Of a stretch of DNA of 64,000 nt, positions 9,290-17,119 are shown one piece after another. The position numbers and the translations under genes were made by a program. Within the stretch, counting starts at the first letter, position 1. Every line of letters starts with the position of its first letter. The notes beneath the pieces are model-generated. The model ran no database searches, was not told the DNA's origin, and saw only the letters and a list, made by a program, of their open reading frames with translations. Origin of the DNA: Primorskyibacter flagellatus (GTDB lineage Bacteria > Pseudomonadota > Alphaproteobacteria > Rhodobacterales > Rhodobacteraceae); contig NZ_BMFJ01000001.1 in NCBI RefSeq assembly GCF_014638275.1, positions 248,001-312,000 on the forward strand, read 5' to 3'.

Positions 9290-9321
9290 TCGTAAAGCTC
9301 GAGGGGGCTCGAGCTTTACGA
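9290..9321. promoter_or_regulatory. Perfect 14-bp inverted repeat upstream of the AlbA_2 gene
   Basis: The arms TCGTAAAGCTCGAG (9290-9303) and CTCGAGCTTTACGA (9308-9321) are exact reverse complements around a GGGG loop. The structure ends 21 bp before the GTG start at 9343. It has no T-tract. It could be an operator or an attenuating hairpin for the following gene, or a left-over insertion-sequence junction. Confidence 0.6.
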
Positions 9322-9342
9322 TTCTTGCGTGGAGGATTTGGT

Positions 9343-10902
9343 GTGGGAGAACAGTTAAATTTCTTCTCAAAACTCGACAATCCGACGCTAGAGCAACTTC
9401 TAACGCCGGACCAAATCTATGAATCCAACGATGTTGGCTTGCTCCTGAAGCTAGGTGAAGATCATCGTCTTGACTATAAATCGGCCCGCAGACAGCCAAA
9501 GGATTTTGCGAAAGAACTTTCAGCGTTCGGCAACGGCCCCTCCCATTTTGGTGGAGTAATTGCGGCGGGAGTTGAGAAGGACGGTACGATTACAGGATGC
9601 AAGTTTCTTGATGAGAGCGGATTGCAAAGGCTTGAAGCCTTTGGCTCGACCCACTGCTCAAGTGGCCGGTTCGAATCGCGTAGGGTGCCTTGCAAGAACT
9701 CAAAGGGCGAAGATGATTTTCTTGTCTTGTGCAGAGCTTTCTATGTTCCGGATCGGTTGGTCGCTCTGAATGACGGCACAGCGTTTCATAGAGTTTCCCA
9801 TGAGACCAAGAAACTTGATGACGACGCGAAGAACGAACTTCGGGTTGCCAAGGGTGAAAGGTCTTTCGAGCAAGAGGTCAGTCGTCTAAAATACCCGGAT
9901 GATTTTCATCTTGATCGGGTCAGAGCATTCTGCTCCAATATTCGGAGAGAGTCCGGCCTGCGTGCAGACATCTCTGACGAACAGATCCTAGAAAATAGGA
10001 TGCTAGGGCACCGGACAGATAACGGTTTCGCGGCATCTAATGCTATGGTTCTTCTCTTTGCTAAGCAACCTCAGCGTGATATGCCGGGTGCATATATTAG
10101 AGTTCTGAGGTTTGAAGGAACCGAACAGAAGTCAGGAAAAAACTTTAATGTCATTCAGGATCGCACGTTCGAAGGAACAGTAGTGGATCAAATTCACAAC
10201 TGCGCCGTTTTTATTGGTGCTAACTTGAGGGAATTCACTCACTTTGAAAATGGACATTTCGAGTCTCGACCGGAGTATCCTGACGACGCTTGGTATGAGT
10301 TGCTTGTAAATGCGGTGGCTCACAGGTCGTATCAGTATCGAAACGCCAACATATTTGTTCGGGTTTTCGATGATAGAATTGAATTTGATAGTCCTGGTGG
10401 GTTCATGCCTCAAGTTACCCCAGCGACCATCTTCACGATGCACCGACCTCGTAACAGACAGCTTATGTTTGCACTTAAGGAGTTTGGAGAGGTCAAGTGC
10501 ATGAACGAGGGAACAAAACGTGTTAGAGATGAAATGGTTGAGGCACACTTGCCTGAACCTGTATTCCGTCCAACAACGGAAGATAACACTGGGGTGCTAG
10601 CAGTCCTATCGAACGATATTGCGAATAGACAGAATTCGTTGGATAGCGAGGCATACCGGATACTCGGCGAAGCTCTGAGCTTATCCCTTAGCCCCGACGA
10701 GCGGAAGATAGTGAACTACGTTATTGAACATAAGACAATAAACGTGAGTGAGGCTCTGCGAATAATGAGTACGAACATCTGGCATACGGCAAAAGGGGCG
10801 CTGAACAGACTCGAAAGGCGTGGAATTCTGGACTTTTACTCCACCAAAGAGCGCGATCCTAAGGCTCACTATCGCTTAGCAAGGCAAGGTAAGAATGGCT
10901 GA
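9343..10902 (+). CDS. AlbA_2 (Schlafen-type) / HATPase_c_4 / winged-helix protein
   Basis: 519 residues. An AlbA_2 (Schlafen core) domain spans about 39-160, with the EDHRLDYKSA motif and the GGVIAAGVEKDG segment. A HATPase_c_4-like domain is seen around 316-345 as ELLVNAVAHRSYQYRNANIF, then RIEFDSPGGF. A C-terminal winged helix runs from about 445 to the end. This is the COG2865 layout, known both as regulators and in defence-type accessory loci. The GTG at 9343 is preferred because GGAGGA lies 6 nt upstream. A longer frame from an ATG at 9250 runs over the transposase remnant and the palindrome. Base composition is clearly more AT-rich than the chromosomal neighbours. It is the only rightward gene of the island; DNA, RNA or protein as target is unknown. 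Confidence 0.85.
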   Translation: MGEQLNFFSKLDNPTLEQLLTPDQIYESNDVGLLLKLGEDHRLDYKSARRQPKDFAKELSAFGNGPSHFGGVIAAGVEKDGTITGCKFLDESGLQRLEAFGSTHCSSGRFESRRVPCKNSKGEDDFLVLCRAFYVPDRLVALNDGTAFHRVSHETKKLDDDAKNELRVAKGERSFEQEVSRLKYPDDFHLDRVRAFCSNIRRESGLRADISDEQILENRMLGHRTDNGFAASNAMVLLFAKQPQRDMPGAYIRVLRFEGTEQKSGKNFNVIQDRTFEGTVVDQIHNCAVFIGANLREFTHFENGHFESRPEYPDDAWYELLVNAVAHRSYQYRNANIFVRVFDDRIEFDSPGGFMPQVTPATIFTMHRPRNRQLMFALKEFGEVKCMNEGTKRVRDEMVEAHLPEPVFRPTTEDNTGVLAVLSNDIANRQNSLDSEAYRILGEALSLSLSPDERKIVNYVIEHKTINVSEALRIMSTNIWHTAKGALNRLERRGILDFYSTKERDPKAHYRLARQGKNG

Positions 10903-11065
10903 CGATAAGAAACACCTACTCGAATGCATCGAGGAAGCCGTCCGGTGACTCGGAATGGACGGCGACGAAGTCCACTTCAGCCATTGGCCCAAAAAGACAG
11001 TGAAGCAGAAGGGTGACGATGAGAAATCTGACAAATTAGGACTTCACCGTCACTGTGCAATGTGA
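10895..11065 (+). pseudogene. Small reading frame broken by an in-frame TGA
   Basis: An ATG at 10895, inside the end of the AlbA_2 gene, begins MADDKKHLLECIEEAVR and stops at TGA 10946-10948. The same frame then continues LGMDGDEVHFSHWPKKTVKQ for a total of 55 sense codons to TGA 11063. The second half looks protein-like and hydrophilic, so a single small gene interrupted by a nonsense change (for example from TGG) is plausible. I recognise no family. A 17-residue peptide alone is the other reading. Confidence 0.35.
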
Positions 11066-11125
11066 TGATATGACGGAATGAGGAATGGATTAACCGCCTA
11101 AATATCCGCGGTCGGGTCGCGATAT

Positions 11126-11401
11126 TCAGGACGAGCAGTGAACCCTAAGCCAGTCGTTCGCCTCTTTGCTTGCGAGGCGAGTACCCCAGCTCGGCTTGGG
11201 TTTGACTTGGATGACGACAATCGTGTCGTCATCATCCAGCAAAGACCTTATCCAATCCCTAACTTCAGCCGCCGTGTTGTCTAGTTCGATCCCCCAGACA
11301 CTTTCATTAAGCCGAACCCCGTGATTGGCAGCCATTGCGTCGTAAAGAGACTTATAGTTCCTACCGTAGTGCGTGTCGTAAGTGATTATGAATGTCCCCA
11401 T
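11126..11401 (-). CDS. SinR/Cas2-like ferredoxin-fold protein
   Basis: 91 residues beginning GTFIITYDTHYGRNYKSLYD, with a later DDDDTIVVIQVKP. An N-terminal beta strand ending in YD, a helix, and a late acidic turn before a hydrophobic strand match the small stand-alone Cas2/VapD-like proteins often labelled SinR family. No cas1, other cas gene or CRISPR array is nearby, so it is not part of a CRISPR system here. A nuclease or toxin role is possible but unproven. It is encoded on the minus strand at the accessory end of the island, about 170 bp from the PD-(D/E)XK gene. Confidence 0.6.
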   Translation of the reverse strand: MGTFIITYDTHYGRNYKSLYDAMAANHGVRLNESVWGIELDNTAAEVRDWIRSLLDDDDTIVVIQVKPKPSWGTRLASKEANDWLRVHCSS

Positions 11402-11570
11402 GTCAGACTCCTACAACATTCTGAGGTGAAGCTAATCAGAGGTGGCGGATTCTGCAACGGTTTCGTCAAAAATACAGACAACTAATTTTCCTTGTCCGCT
11501 AAATATCTCGTCTTTATAAACTTAAACCGGCTCTCGGAGGTATCCGGTGTTTCTGCCTGCGGATCGGCTC

Positions 11571-11999
11571 TCAATGTAGAAGCTCGAAGTCATTTGCTGC
11601 GACGGTGTTCCGCACCACTGAAGGCAGGCAATTGCCTGAGCCTTTGCGACTTGGGTCCGACCGGTGGCAGAATTGAGCTTGCTCATTCGTAAGGAGATAA
11701 AAAGTCGGCGACATCGTCGTGATGTTCAGTGCCACAAAAAGAAACAAGTCCGCGTCGCCTTTGGTTTCCATGAGAACTGGCCAACGGCCGATTTCTGTCT
11801 CTCTTTGTATGAACTGACGCGTCTTAACTTCGACGGATAGGGCTTTTCCGCGAACGATGACTACAATGTCGTGACCGGGTGCGCCCGAAGGACTTGAGTA
11901 CGCAGTGTGACCTAAGCTGATGAGCTTTGCCAGCGCTAGAGCCTCGCCAAGTTCACCTGCTTGTAAGTGCGAAAGCTTTTTCACAAATTGCCTTTCCAT
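11571..11999 (-). CDS. PD-(D/E)XK nuclease-fold protein
   Basis: 142 residues. The N-terminal half carries an endonuclease-fold core: GELGEALALAKLISLGH, then GAPGHDIVVIV with the metal-binding Asp, then ALSVEVKTR with the E-x-K pair. That is the order seen in restriction-endonuclease-like and Holliday-resolvase-like proteins. The remaining part contains FYLLTNEQAQF and has no second domain I know. There is no methyltransferase partner, so a classic restriction system is not supported. It may be a defence or recombination nuclease carried by the island. Confidence 0.65.
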   Translation of the reverse strand: MERQFVKKLSHLQAGELGEALALAKLISLGHTAYSSPSGAPGHDIVVIVRGKALSVEVKTRQFIQRETEIGRWPVLMETKGDADLFLFVALNITTMSPTFYLLTNEQAQFCHRSDPSRKGSGNCLPSVVRNTVAANDFELLH

Positions 12000-12106
12000 T
12001 TTCCTCGGTCAATATCTAGTTGCTTCGCTCTTTTACGGAGAAGGTGCAATTACTTCTTGTTGGTTTTCCAACGGCGTTTCCCCTGCGACTTGAAGTGAGA
12101 ACCGCT

Positions 12107-12547
12107 CTATTTCCCCGGTTCAGCCCGCGCCCAACCAAGGGGCGACATTTCCATCGCGGCTTTCACCGGCGCGGGGAGTGGCGCTTTCTTGGTCACGGTG
12201 TAGGGCTGTGGCCCAAGTGTCTGGTGCATGACGCCGTTGGCGGGGTCTCCGAAGTCGGTCGGGTTGCCCTTGGCCACCGGCGGCTTGACCGGGATCGCAA
12301 CAGCAGGGCTTGGGCGGCGGGGCAGCAGGCGGATGCCCCGGCCGTTGTCGCCGGCGGTGGGGTCGAAGATGATGCCGTATTCGCCTCGGGTCCAGCCGCG
12401 CACGTTGTCGAGAATGTCGGCGTTCAGAACATCGCTCTCAGGCGACCTGAGCCAACGCTCAATCAGGTCATTCGAGACCTGCAACGCGGTCGTCATTCGA
12501 GCGCGTTCTTCCGGGGTCTGGTGCTTCACAGCTTTGGTGAGGTTCAT
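12107..12547 (-). CDS. Uncharacterised phage-type protein
   Basis: 146 residues, not recognised. The N-terminus MNLTKAVKHQTPEERARMTT is helical. The middle (GWTRGEYGIIFDPTAGDNGR) is globular-looking, and the C-terminal third is rich in Pro, Ala and Lys. It overlaps the prohead protease gene upstream by 4 nt (12544-12547), so it is co-translated as the last gene of the packaging block. In tailed phages this slot usually holds the capsid gene, but neither its size nor its sequence resembles a major capsid protein. Confidence 0.55.
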   Translation of the reverse strand: MNLTKAVKHQTPEERARMTTALQVSNDLIERWLRSPESDVLNADILDNVRGWTRGEYGIIFDPTAGDNGRGIRLLPRRPSPAVAIPVKPPVAKGNPTDFGDPANGVMHQTLGPQPYTVTKKAPLPAPVKAAMEMSPLGWARAEPGK

Positions 12548-13038
12548 CGGGATTGTCCTTTGAGGGCGTTCAGCGTCAAGCTTACGCGTGTCAGGGCGGC
12601 AATAGCGGCGGTTGTGGGATCGGAGGTTTTTTCCGTCGCGGACATAGTCGCCTCAGAGTTCGCCGGGAAAACCACCACGCTTACTTCATCCAACTCGACT
12701 TCGGTGAACACAGGGCGCTCGTCCTTGTCGAAATACCATTCGACCGGAAAGAAACCGACGCTGAAATTCAGTCCGCCTTGGGCCTTGGTGGCGACAGCGA
12801 TATCCCGTCCGTATGAGATGTCTTCGTTGATATCGGCTTCGATCCAGAGGCCAGCGTTCCGCACTTCCAGCTTCTTGATGTGACCGAGAGGCTGACGGGG
12901 ATCATGATGGAACAGGAACTTGATACCTTTAGGGCCGGTCAGACCGAACCGGGCAATGCTCTTGGCGTAGGCGCTCGGCAGGACGGTATGCCCTACATGG
13001 TCCCTATCCCCAGTGCTGGCCCAACCTTCGACATGCAC
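12544..13038 (-). CDS. HK97-family prohead protease (peptidase U35)
   Basis: 164 residues. Family marks are the N-terminal VEGWAST, the catalytic His region FLFHHDPRQPLGHIKKLE (H44/H45), LNFSVGFFP with the nucleophile S93, and LDEVSVVVFPANSEA. In phages this enzyme matures the capsid scaffold. Here no major capsid or portal gene accompanies it. The first codon is GTG at 13038 with GGAGG 8 nt upstream. The length matches intact phage proteases, and all catalytic residues are present, which argues against simple decay. Confidence 0.85.
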   Translation of the reverse strand: MHVEGWASTGDRDHVGHTVLPSAYAKSIARFGLTGPKGIKFLFHHDPRQPLGHIKKLEVRNAGLWIEADINEDISYGRDIAVATKAQGGLNFSVGFFPVEWYFDKDERPVFTEVELDEVSVVVFPANSEATMSATEKTSDPTTAAIAALTRVSLTLNALKGQSR

Positions 13039-13042
13039 CGCC

Positions 13043-13261
13043 TTACCCTCCGAACAACCGTTTCATCTCGGCTACGGTGTCGGCCAGAGAGGTCGGTTCA
13101 ACCTTCACAGCCCTGCGTATGCCACCGAGGTCATCCACATCCTTCGCAGTCAGGCGGGTGCCTGACCGGCACTTCTTGACTATGTCATCAAGGCGCTGGG
13201 TCTGGTGGCTGGTGAGCCGGTTCAGGTCGTAGTGGTCGATGCCTTCAAGCGGGTTCCTCAT
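13043..13261 (-). CDS. Uncharacterised small protein of the packaging block
   Basis: 72 residues, starting MRNPLEGIDHYDLNRLTSHQ and ending EMKRLFGG. It is mostly helical and charged and belongs to no family I can name. It lies 4 nt before the prohead protease and 8 nt after the ribbon-helix-helix gene, clearly in the same transcript. A role in head assembly or as an adaptor is only a guess. Confidence 0.55.
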   Translation of the reverse strand: MRNPLEGIDHYDLNRLTSHQTQRLDDIVKKCRSGTRLTAKDVDDLGGIRRAVKVEPTSLADTVAEMKRLFGG

Positions 13262-13269
13262 GGCTTCCC

Positions 13270-13527
13270 TCAGAAAAACAAGTGGAAGTTCGCGAGGACC
13301 ATATTGATGGTCGCTTCCCGCCGTTCAGGTTCATACCCGAGTTCATCGAACAGGGGGGTCATCGCGTTTCGCAGATAGGTCCGACGCGGGTCTTCATCGT
13401 CTTGGTATTGGCGGAACTTCTTGAAGAAGACGCGGTGCGCGAAGTCGGAAATGGAGCGACCTTCGGCTTCCGCCATCGCTACGATACTTTCCCGTTCTTC
13501 GGGCGATACACGCATTTGGATATACAC
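13270..13527 (-). CDS. Ribbon-helix-helix-like small DNA-binding protein
   Basis: 85 residues from a GTG at 13527, which has GGAGG 6 nt upstream. The N-terminus YIQMRVSPEERESIVAMAEA, then GRSISDFAHRVFF, reads as one beta strand followed by two helices. That is the ribbon-helix-helix/MobC-like pattern. The C-terminal half is helical and unassigned. A longer start at 13560 lacks a ribosome-binding site. It sits between the terminase block and the prohead protease and could regulate the packaging genes. Confidence 0.55.
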   Translation of the reverse strand: MYIQMRVSPEERESIVAMAEAEGRSISDFAHRVFFKKFRQYQDDEDPRRTYLRNAMTPLFDELGYEPERREATINMVLANFHLFF

Positions 13528-13712
13528 AAGGGACCTCCATCGCAGAGCATTGGCCCCCAATATGCGCCTTGCGATCTATTGTCGGCAATGCGAATATTCT
13601 GTAAGTTTCTGAAATTAATGCGTTTTTATGCGGGTTTATAGGCGGGTAGTCTCCCGCAATCTCGCAAAATCTGGGACAATTGGGTAAAATGCGGCTTCTG
13701 AATAAGGAGCCA

Positions 13713-14051
13713 TCAAATCCAATCAACGTCACTAAACGCTTGTTCGGCCAGTTTGTAGGCGTCGACTGATCGGTTGTGGACCTTGATTGTTGCGCCGACT
13801 GCCTCAAGCCTTGCGTGGATCGACGGGAAGCCGGGAGGCAATACTACGGTCTTGGACCGCAGGGCTTCTAGGGCGGCGGCGTTGTCGAAGATCAGAACGT
13901 CCGAGACAAGGTGGCCGTTCACGTCCACCTCCACAAGTCTGCCGGGACGCTGATGATATCGGACTTCCACCATGGGGTAGAAGCCAAACCCTGTGACAGG
14001 TTTCTGCTTTAGTTCGAGGTCTGGCGACCCGCCGCCTAGTTGCTCAAGCAT
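13713..14051 (-). CDS. Uncharacterised protein following TerL
   Basis: 112 residues, MLEQLGGGSPDLELKQKPVT onward, with a central VEVDVNGHLVSDVLIFDN segment and a C-terminal KLAEQAFSDVDWI. No family is recognised. Its start overlaps the end of terL by 8 nt, so the two are coupled. In tailed phages the portal gene usually follows terL, but this protein is about a quarter of portal size and shows no portal features. Confidence 0.55.
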   Translation of the reverse strand: MLEQLGGGSPDLELKQKPVTGFGFYPMVEVRYHQRPGRLVEVDVNGHLVSDVLIFDNAAALEALRSKTVVLPPGFPSIHARLEAVGATIKVHNRSVDAYKLAEQAFSDVDWI

Positions 14052-15543
14052 AGCTCACACCACCTGATTGCAGTTCGGTCAACTCAGTCTCGGAAATGGC
14101 ATACCGGACCGCGGCGACTATGTGGTCCTCTCCGACGGTGGAAAGCGGGCGACGGACTTTCCCGGTTTTCGGATCGACAGCCCATTTGAGGTTTCGAAAC
14201 TCTTGTTCGGCCACCGGGCAGCGCGGGTCGATCATGATGTCGCATGACTGTAGTTTCCTGATGCCCGCCACCAGCGACCCCGGACCTTTGACGGCCGGAC
14301 GCGCCGATACTTCGCCACTCGCTTCAAGCGCACTAATCATCAGTGGCATGGCGCTGTCGCATAGGAAGTTCATGCCTCCGGTCGCTTTCGCCAACCGCCA
14401 TAGCTCATGGTTCGGAACGGCGCGTTCGACTGCCTCCGACCGGATATAGAGCACGGGGCGCATCCCTGCGTCGGGTTTGAAGCCGGGAAGGGCGCTCGGC
14501 ATAATCACATAGGCTTTGACGGCGGCACTCGGGTCATCGCCACCGTAGCCAAAGTCCATACCAGCGATTTCTATGACTTCGTCGCAGTCACCGTCATTGG
14601 GTAGCGCAAGCCAGTTCAGGTGATCGACAGAGATGTTGGGGAAGATCGTCGCTTCGGTGATTTCGAGATGTGCACCGCGCCAGATGTGATTGAACTTGTC
14701 GGCGCTGTCACGTTGGAAGCTGGAACGCATCTCAGCCGCAAGGCGGGTTCGGTACAGGTAGGGGTTGTCCTCGACCAACCGGCACTGGACCAAGCTCCGT
14801 TCGGGCGGGCTGTCCCCACGGAACAGAAGATCAACAGCGGAAGGTTCCTCGCCGGGGTTCCAGGTCCATATGCAACGGCTTCCCTCCATACGGATGGTCG
14901 GCAGTATGATGTCGATGCTGTGTTGCGTGAGAAGCTGTGCCTCATCCGCCCAAAGGATCGAAACCCCTTCGAGTGCCTTACCGACAGACTCGGCATTGCT
15001 GCCGGTCAGACCAATGAAAATGATCTGAGACCCGGTCCGCTTGTTCTTCATCTCGAACTCGGTAATCTCCCAGTCCGCCGCCCACGGGCTCTCCTTTATT
15101 TTGTTGTCCAAGACCTCTTTGCTGGACTCCTTGATCCGTTTCATGAACTCCCGTGCACCCGCCACGCGCTCTTTGCGCGTGCTGGCCAGTTCAACAATTG
15201 CATCGGCAGCGTCGAATGACTTCGCGCCCCCACGTCCTCCGAATACCGCGTAGTGATCGAACATCCCGCCATCGGTCATTCGGGCGAAAGGGTTCTTTTG
15301 ATCGGGTTCATACTCCGGCGGGTGCCACGCAAACATTTTCGGAAGCCGCTCGACTGCCGCGTGCATCGTCTCGATTGCCTCTGTCCGCAGGGCTTTGGAA
15401 GCGGAGGCCAGCACCTCGTAGACCTTGCCGGGGGCTGTCTTGTAGTCCAGCTCCAACACACGGCAAAAGGCACAGTGTCTTTCTATGAAGGACGCCTTGA
15501 CCTGAATGTCATCCCACGGAGCGTAGAACATCCGTTCAGCCAT
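14044..15543 (-). CDS. terL: Phage terminase large subunit
   Basis: 499 residues. TerL is the ATP-driven motor and nuclease that fills a prohead with DNA. Walker A is FGGRGGAKS (residues 101-109). Walker B is ILWADEA (D200, catalytic E201). A coupling segment TWNPGEEPSA follows. The RNase H-like nuclease begins with GMDFGYGGDDP (D330, D336) and has further acidic residues near the C-terminus (STVGEDHIVAAVRYAI). An N-terminal extension of about 95 residues with C24 and C27 precedes the ATPase and is longer than usual. It overlaps terS upstream by 8 nt. All motor and nuclease motifs look intact. Confidence 0.93.
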   Translation of the reverse strand: MAERMFYAPWDDIQVKASFIERHCAFCRVLELDYKTAPGKVYEVLASASKALRTEAIETMHAAVERLPKMFAWHPPEYEPDQKNPFARMTDGGMFDHYAVFGGRGGAKSFDAADAIVELASTRKERVAGAREFMKRIKESSKEVLDNKIKESPWAADWEITEFEMKNKRTGSQIIFIGLTGSNAESVGKALEGVSILWADEAQLLTQHSIDIILPTIRMEGSRCIWTWNPGEEPSAVDLLFRGDSPPERSLVQCRLVEDNPYLYRTRLAAEMRSSFQRDSADKFNHIWRGAHLEITEATIFPNISVDHLNWLALPNDGDCDEVIEIAGMDFGYGGDDPSAAVKAYVIMPSALPGFKPDAGMRPVLYIRSEAVERAVPNHELWRLAKATGGMNFLCDSAMPLMISALEASGEVSARPAVKGPGSLVAGIRKLQSCDIMIDPRCPVAEQEFRNLKWAVDPKTGKVRRPLSTVGEDHIVAAVRYAISETELTELQSGGVSYA

Positions 15544-16132
15544 AGGTCAGGCTCGGCATGATGAACGGGAAACCGGCGTCGATCTGAGCTTGTGAGTAGC
15601 GCGGCGGTTCAAGGCCAGCGGCGTAGATGCAAGCCAACTGCTCGTCCGTGCAGTCCGGGTGCATCTTGTCGGCCACCGTGTTGGGGTCGATTTTGGAGGG
15701 GCTGTTGGTATCCTCCAGCCGAATTGTCTCGGCAAGTCCGAGGTCTCGGCTGATGACATGGGCGTTCAGTAGACCAGCCGCTGCGCCTTCGAACTTCTGC
15801 GCATACATCACGTCTGCAATGTAATCGAACGCCTCTTTCAAGTTCTCCATGTTCTTCCGCATCCGGTAGAGACAGAAACTGTCAGTCCCGAGGAAGACTG
15901 CGAACCTGGACCAAGAAAGTGCGCGCATCTTCGGCACCCTCGCCATGATTGCGTCGCCTTTACTGACAAACGGCTTGTGTTCGATCAGCGGGTTTTCTTC
16001 ATTCCATGTGTAGTATTCCAAGAACTTCGCCATGAGTTCTTCTGGAGTTTCGAACATGCGCGGATTGTGAGCGAAGGTTCCCATGCCCTGCAAACCGCTC
16101 TTTACGCCCAAAGCTGGCAATGTCTCCGGCAT
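15536..16132 (-). CDS. terS: Phage terminase small subunit
   Basis: 198 residues. The pattern of DNA-packaging small subunits is visible: FETPEELMAKFLEYYTWNEE, then a helix-turn-helix-like block RALSWSRFAVFLGTDSFCLY, then LKEAFDYIADVMYAQKFEGA, then SRDLGLAETIRLEDTNS. It would recognise the packaging site and recruit TerL. It is the first gene after the 1-kb non-coding region with three palindromes. An element encoding its own TerS could redirect a helper phage's packaging. The ATG at 16132 has a GAGG 8 nt upstream. Confidence 0.82.
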   Translation of the reverse strand: MPETLPALGVKSGLQGMGTFAHNPRMFETPEELMAKFLEYYTWNEENPLIEHKPFVSKGDAIMARVPKMRALSWSRFAVFLGTDSFCLYRMRKNMENLKEAFDYIADVMYAQKFEGAAAGLLNAHVISRDLGLAETIRLEDTNSPSKIDPNTVADKMHPDCTDEQLACIYAAGLEPPRYSQAQIDAGFPFIMPSLTYG

Positions 16133-17119
16133 CTCTGCACCCTCGCAACGTATTCGGCTTTTCCAATATATCCCAATGAGCCATTGTCGCCAAGCGTAAA
16201 TATCTGTTTTTATTGCATATTGTTCGCAGAGCTTCGATCTGGGGTTTCAGAAAATTTTTCTGAGACCCATGTTCCGTAGCGATGGTCAGAGCAACTCAGA
16301 AAAATTTTCTGAGTTAAATTCGTGGGGTTTCAGGCAATTTGCCTGAAAGGCCCATATCCGACAGCAGAGCTTGGCATGGTCGTGAAAATTTGGCCGCTGA
16401 GGGGCCTCGGATGCCTCCGGGCTAGGGGGATGCCCGAAAAGCCCTAGTTGGCCCCCAGCGAGGCGGAAATCGGGGCTGGCGGGGCTGATCGGGCTAGGGC
16501 GGCGATGCGTGATGCGCGGCGGGCTGGCGGCGGAGCGTCTAGTCGCTAGTCGCGATTGAAAGTAGCTGGCGGCTGTGGGCCAAGAGTGCTGATGGTAGCT
16601 GGTGCTGGTAGCTCAGGAGCCACTGTCCGCTTCGGATCAACGGTTTAGATCACTGATAGCGGAACTACCGTGCTAGATACCCGCCAATCTGTGCTTAGTT
16701 CAACTGAACTACTTGTCAGACACTTTTGTATGTAAGTCACAAGAGCGGCGGGGGACGGCACGCGGCATGGCCCATCAGACGCGAAAGTCTTAAGAGGTGG
16801 ATAAAGGGCTGGAGAGGGGGGAACACCCCTTCCGGAAAATCCAATGAATTTAATATGCTATGAAAGAGATTCTATATAAAAGGGGAAAAGGGATATATAT
16901 TAGCATTCTCATTCTCTATAAGTCGCCCTGTCATATATTATTTATCTCGCGAAATGAAACTAGCACGCGCTCGAATGCGCGCGCCCTCTCTCCCTCCCCT
17001 TTTCCCCTTTTTGAGAAAAATTTGCGCCTAAAGCTTTGATATAAATTGATAATAAAGAAGGGATACCGCTCCCTTTCATTTCCCTTTCAGCGCCCTTTGA
17101 AGCTCTGCTACGCCCCTTC
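16133..17119. other. Non-coding control region between terS and the primase gene
   Basis: About 990 bp without a credible gene. From terS outward it holds three related palindromes (16244-16348) and a GC-rich part with three CTAGGG/CCCTAG sites (16422, 16442, 16494). Next come repeated GTAGCTGG-type words near 16560-16610. The last part is distinctly AT-rich, about 16830-17060, with runs such as GATATATATTAGC. Palindromes, short repeats and an AT-rich stretch beside a PrimPol-helicase gene are what a replication origin or packaging site would look like. No function is shown. Confidence 0.5.
16244..16348. repeat. Cluster of three related palindromes
   Basis: Site 1 (16244-16268) is centred on TCAGAAAA-T-TTTTCTGA with one G-T position in its outer arm. 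Site 2 (16293-16315) has arms AACTCAGAAAA and TTTTCTGAGTT around a single A. Site 3 (16328-16348) has arms TTTCAGGCAA and TTGCCTGAAA around a single T. All share a half-site of the form TCAG(A/G)(A/C)AA with an odd central base. The centres are 49 and 34 bp apart. They lie 110-215 bp upstream of terS. Confidence 0.75.

Noticed and set aside
10895..11065. Selenocysteine or read-through reading of the in-frame TGA
   Set aside because: No SECIS-like hairpin is evident after the TGA and no selenoprotein family matches. A nonsense mutation or non-coding reading is simpler.
11126..11401. CRISPR-Cas system suggested by the Cas2-like protein
   Set aside because: There is no cas1, no effector and no repeat-spacer array anywhere in the window. 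The protein is better placed with stand-alone SinR/VapD-like relatives.
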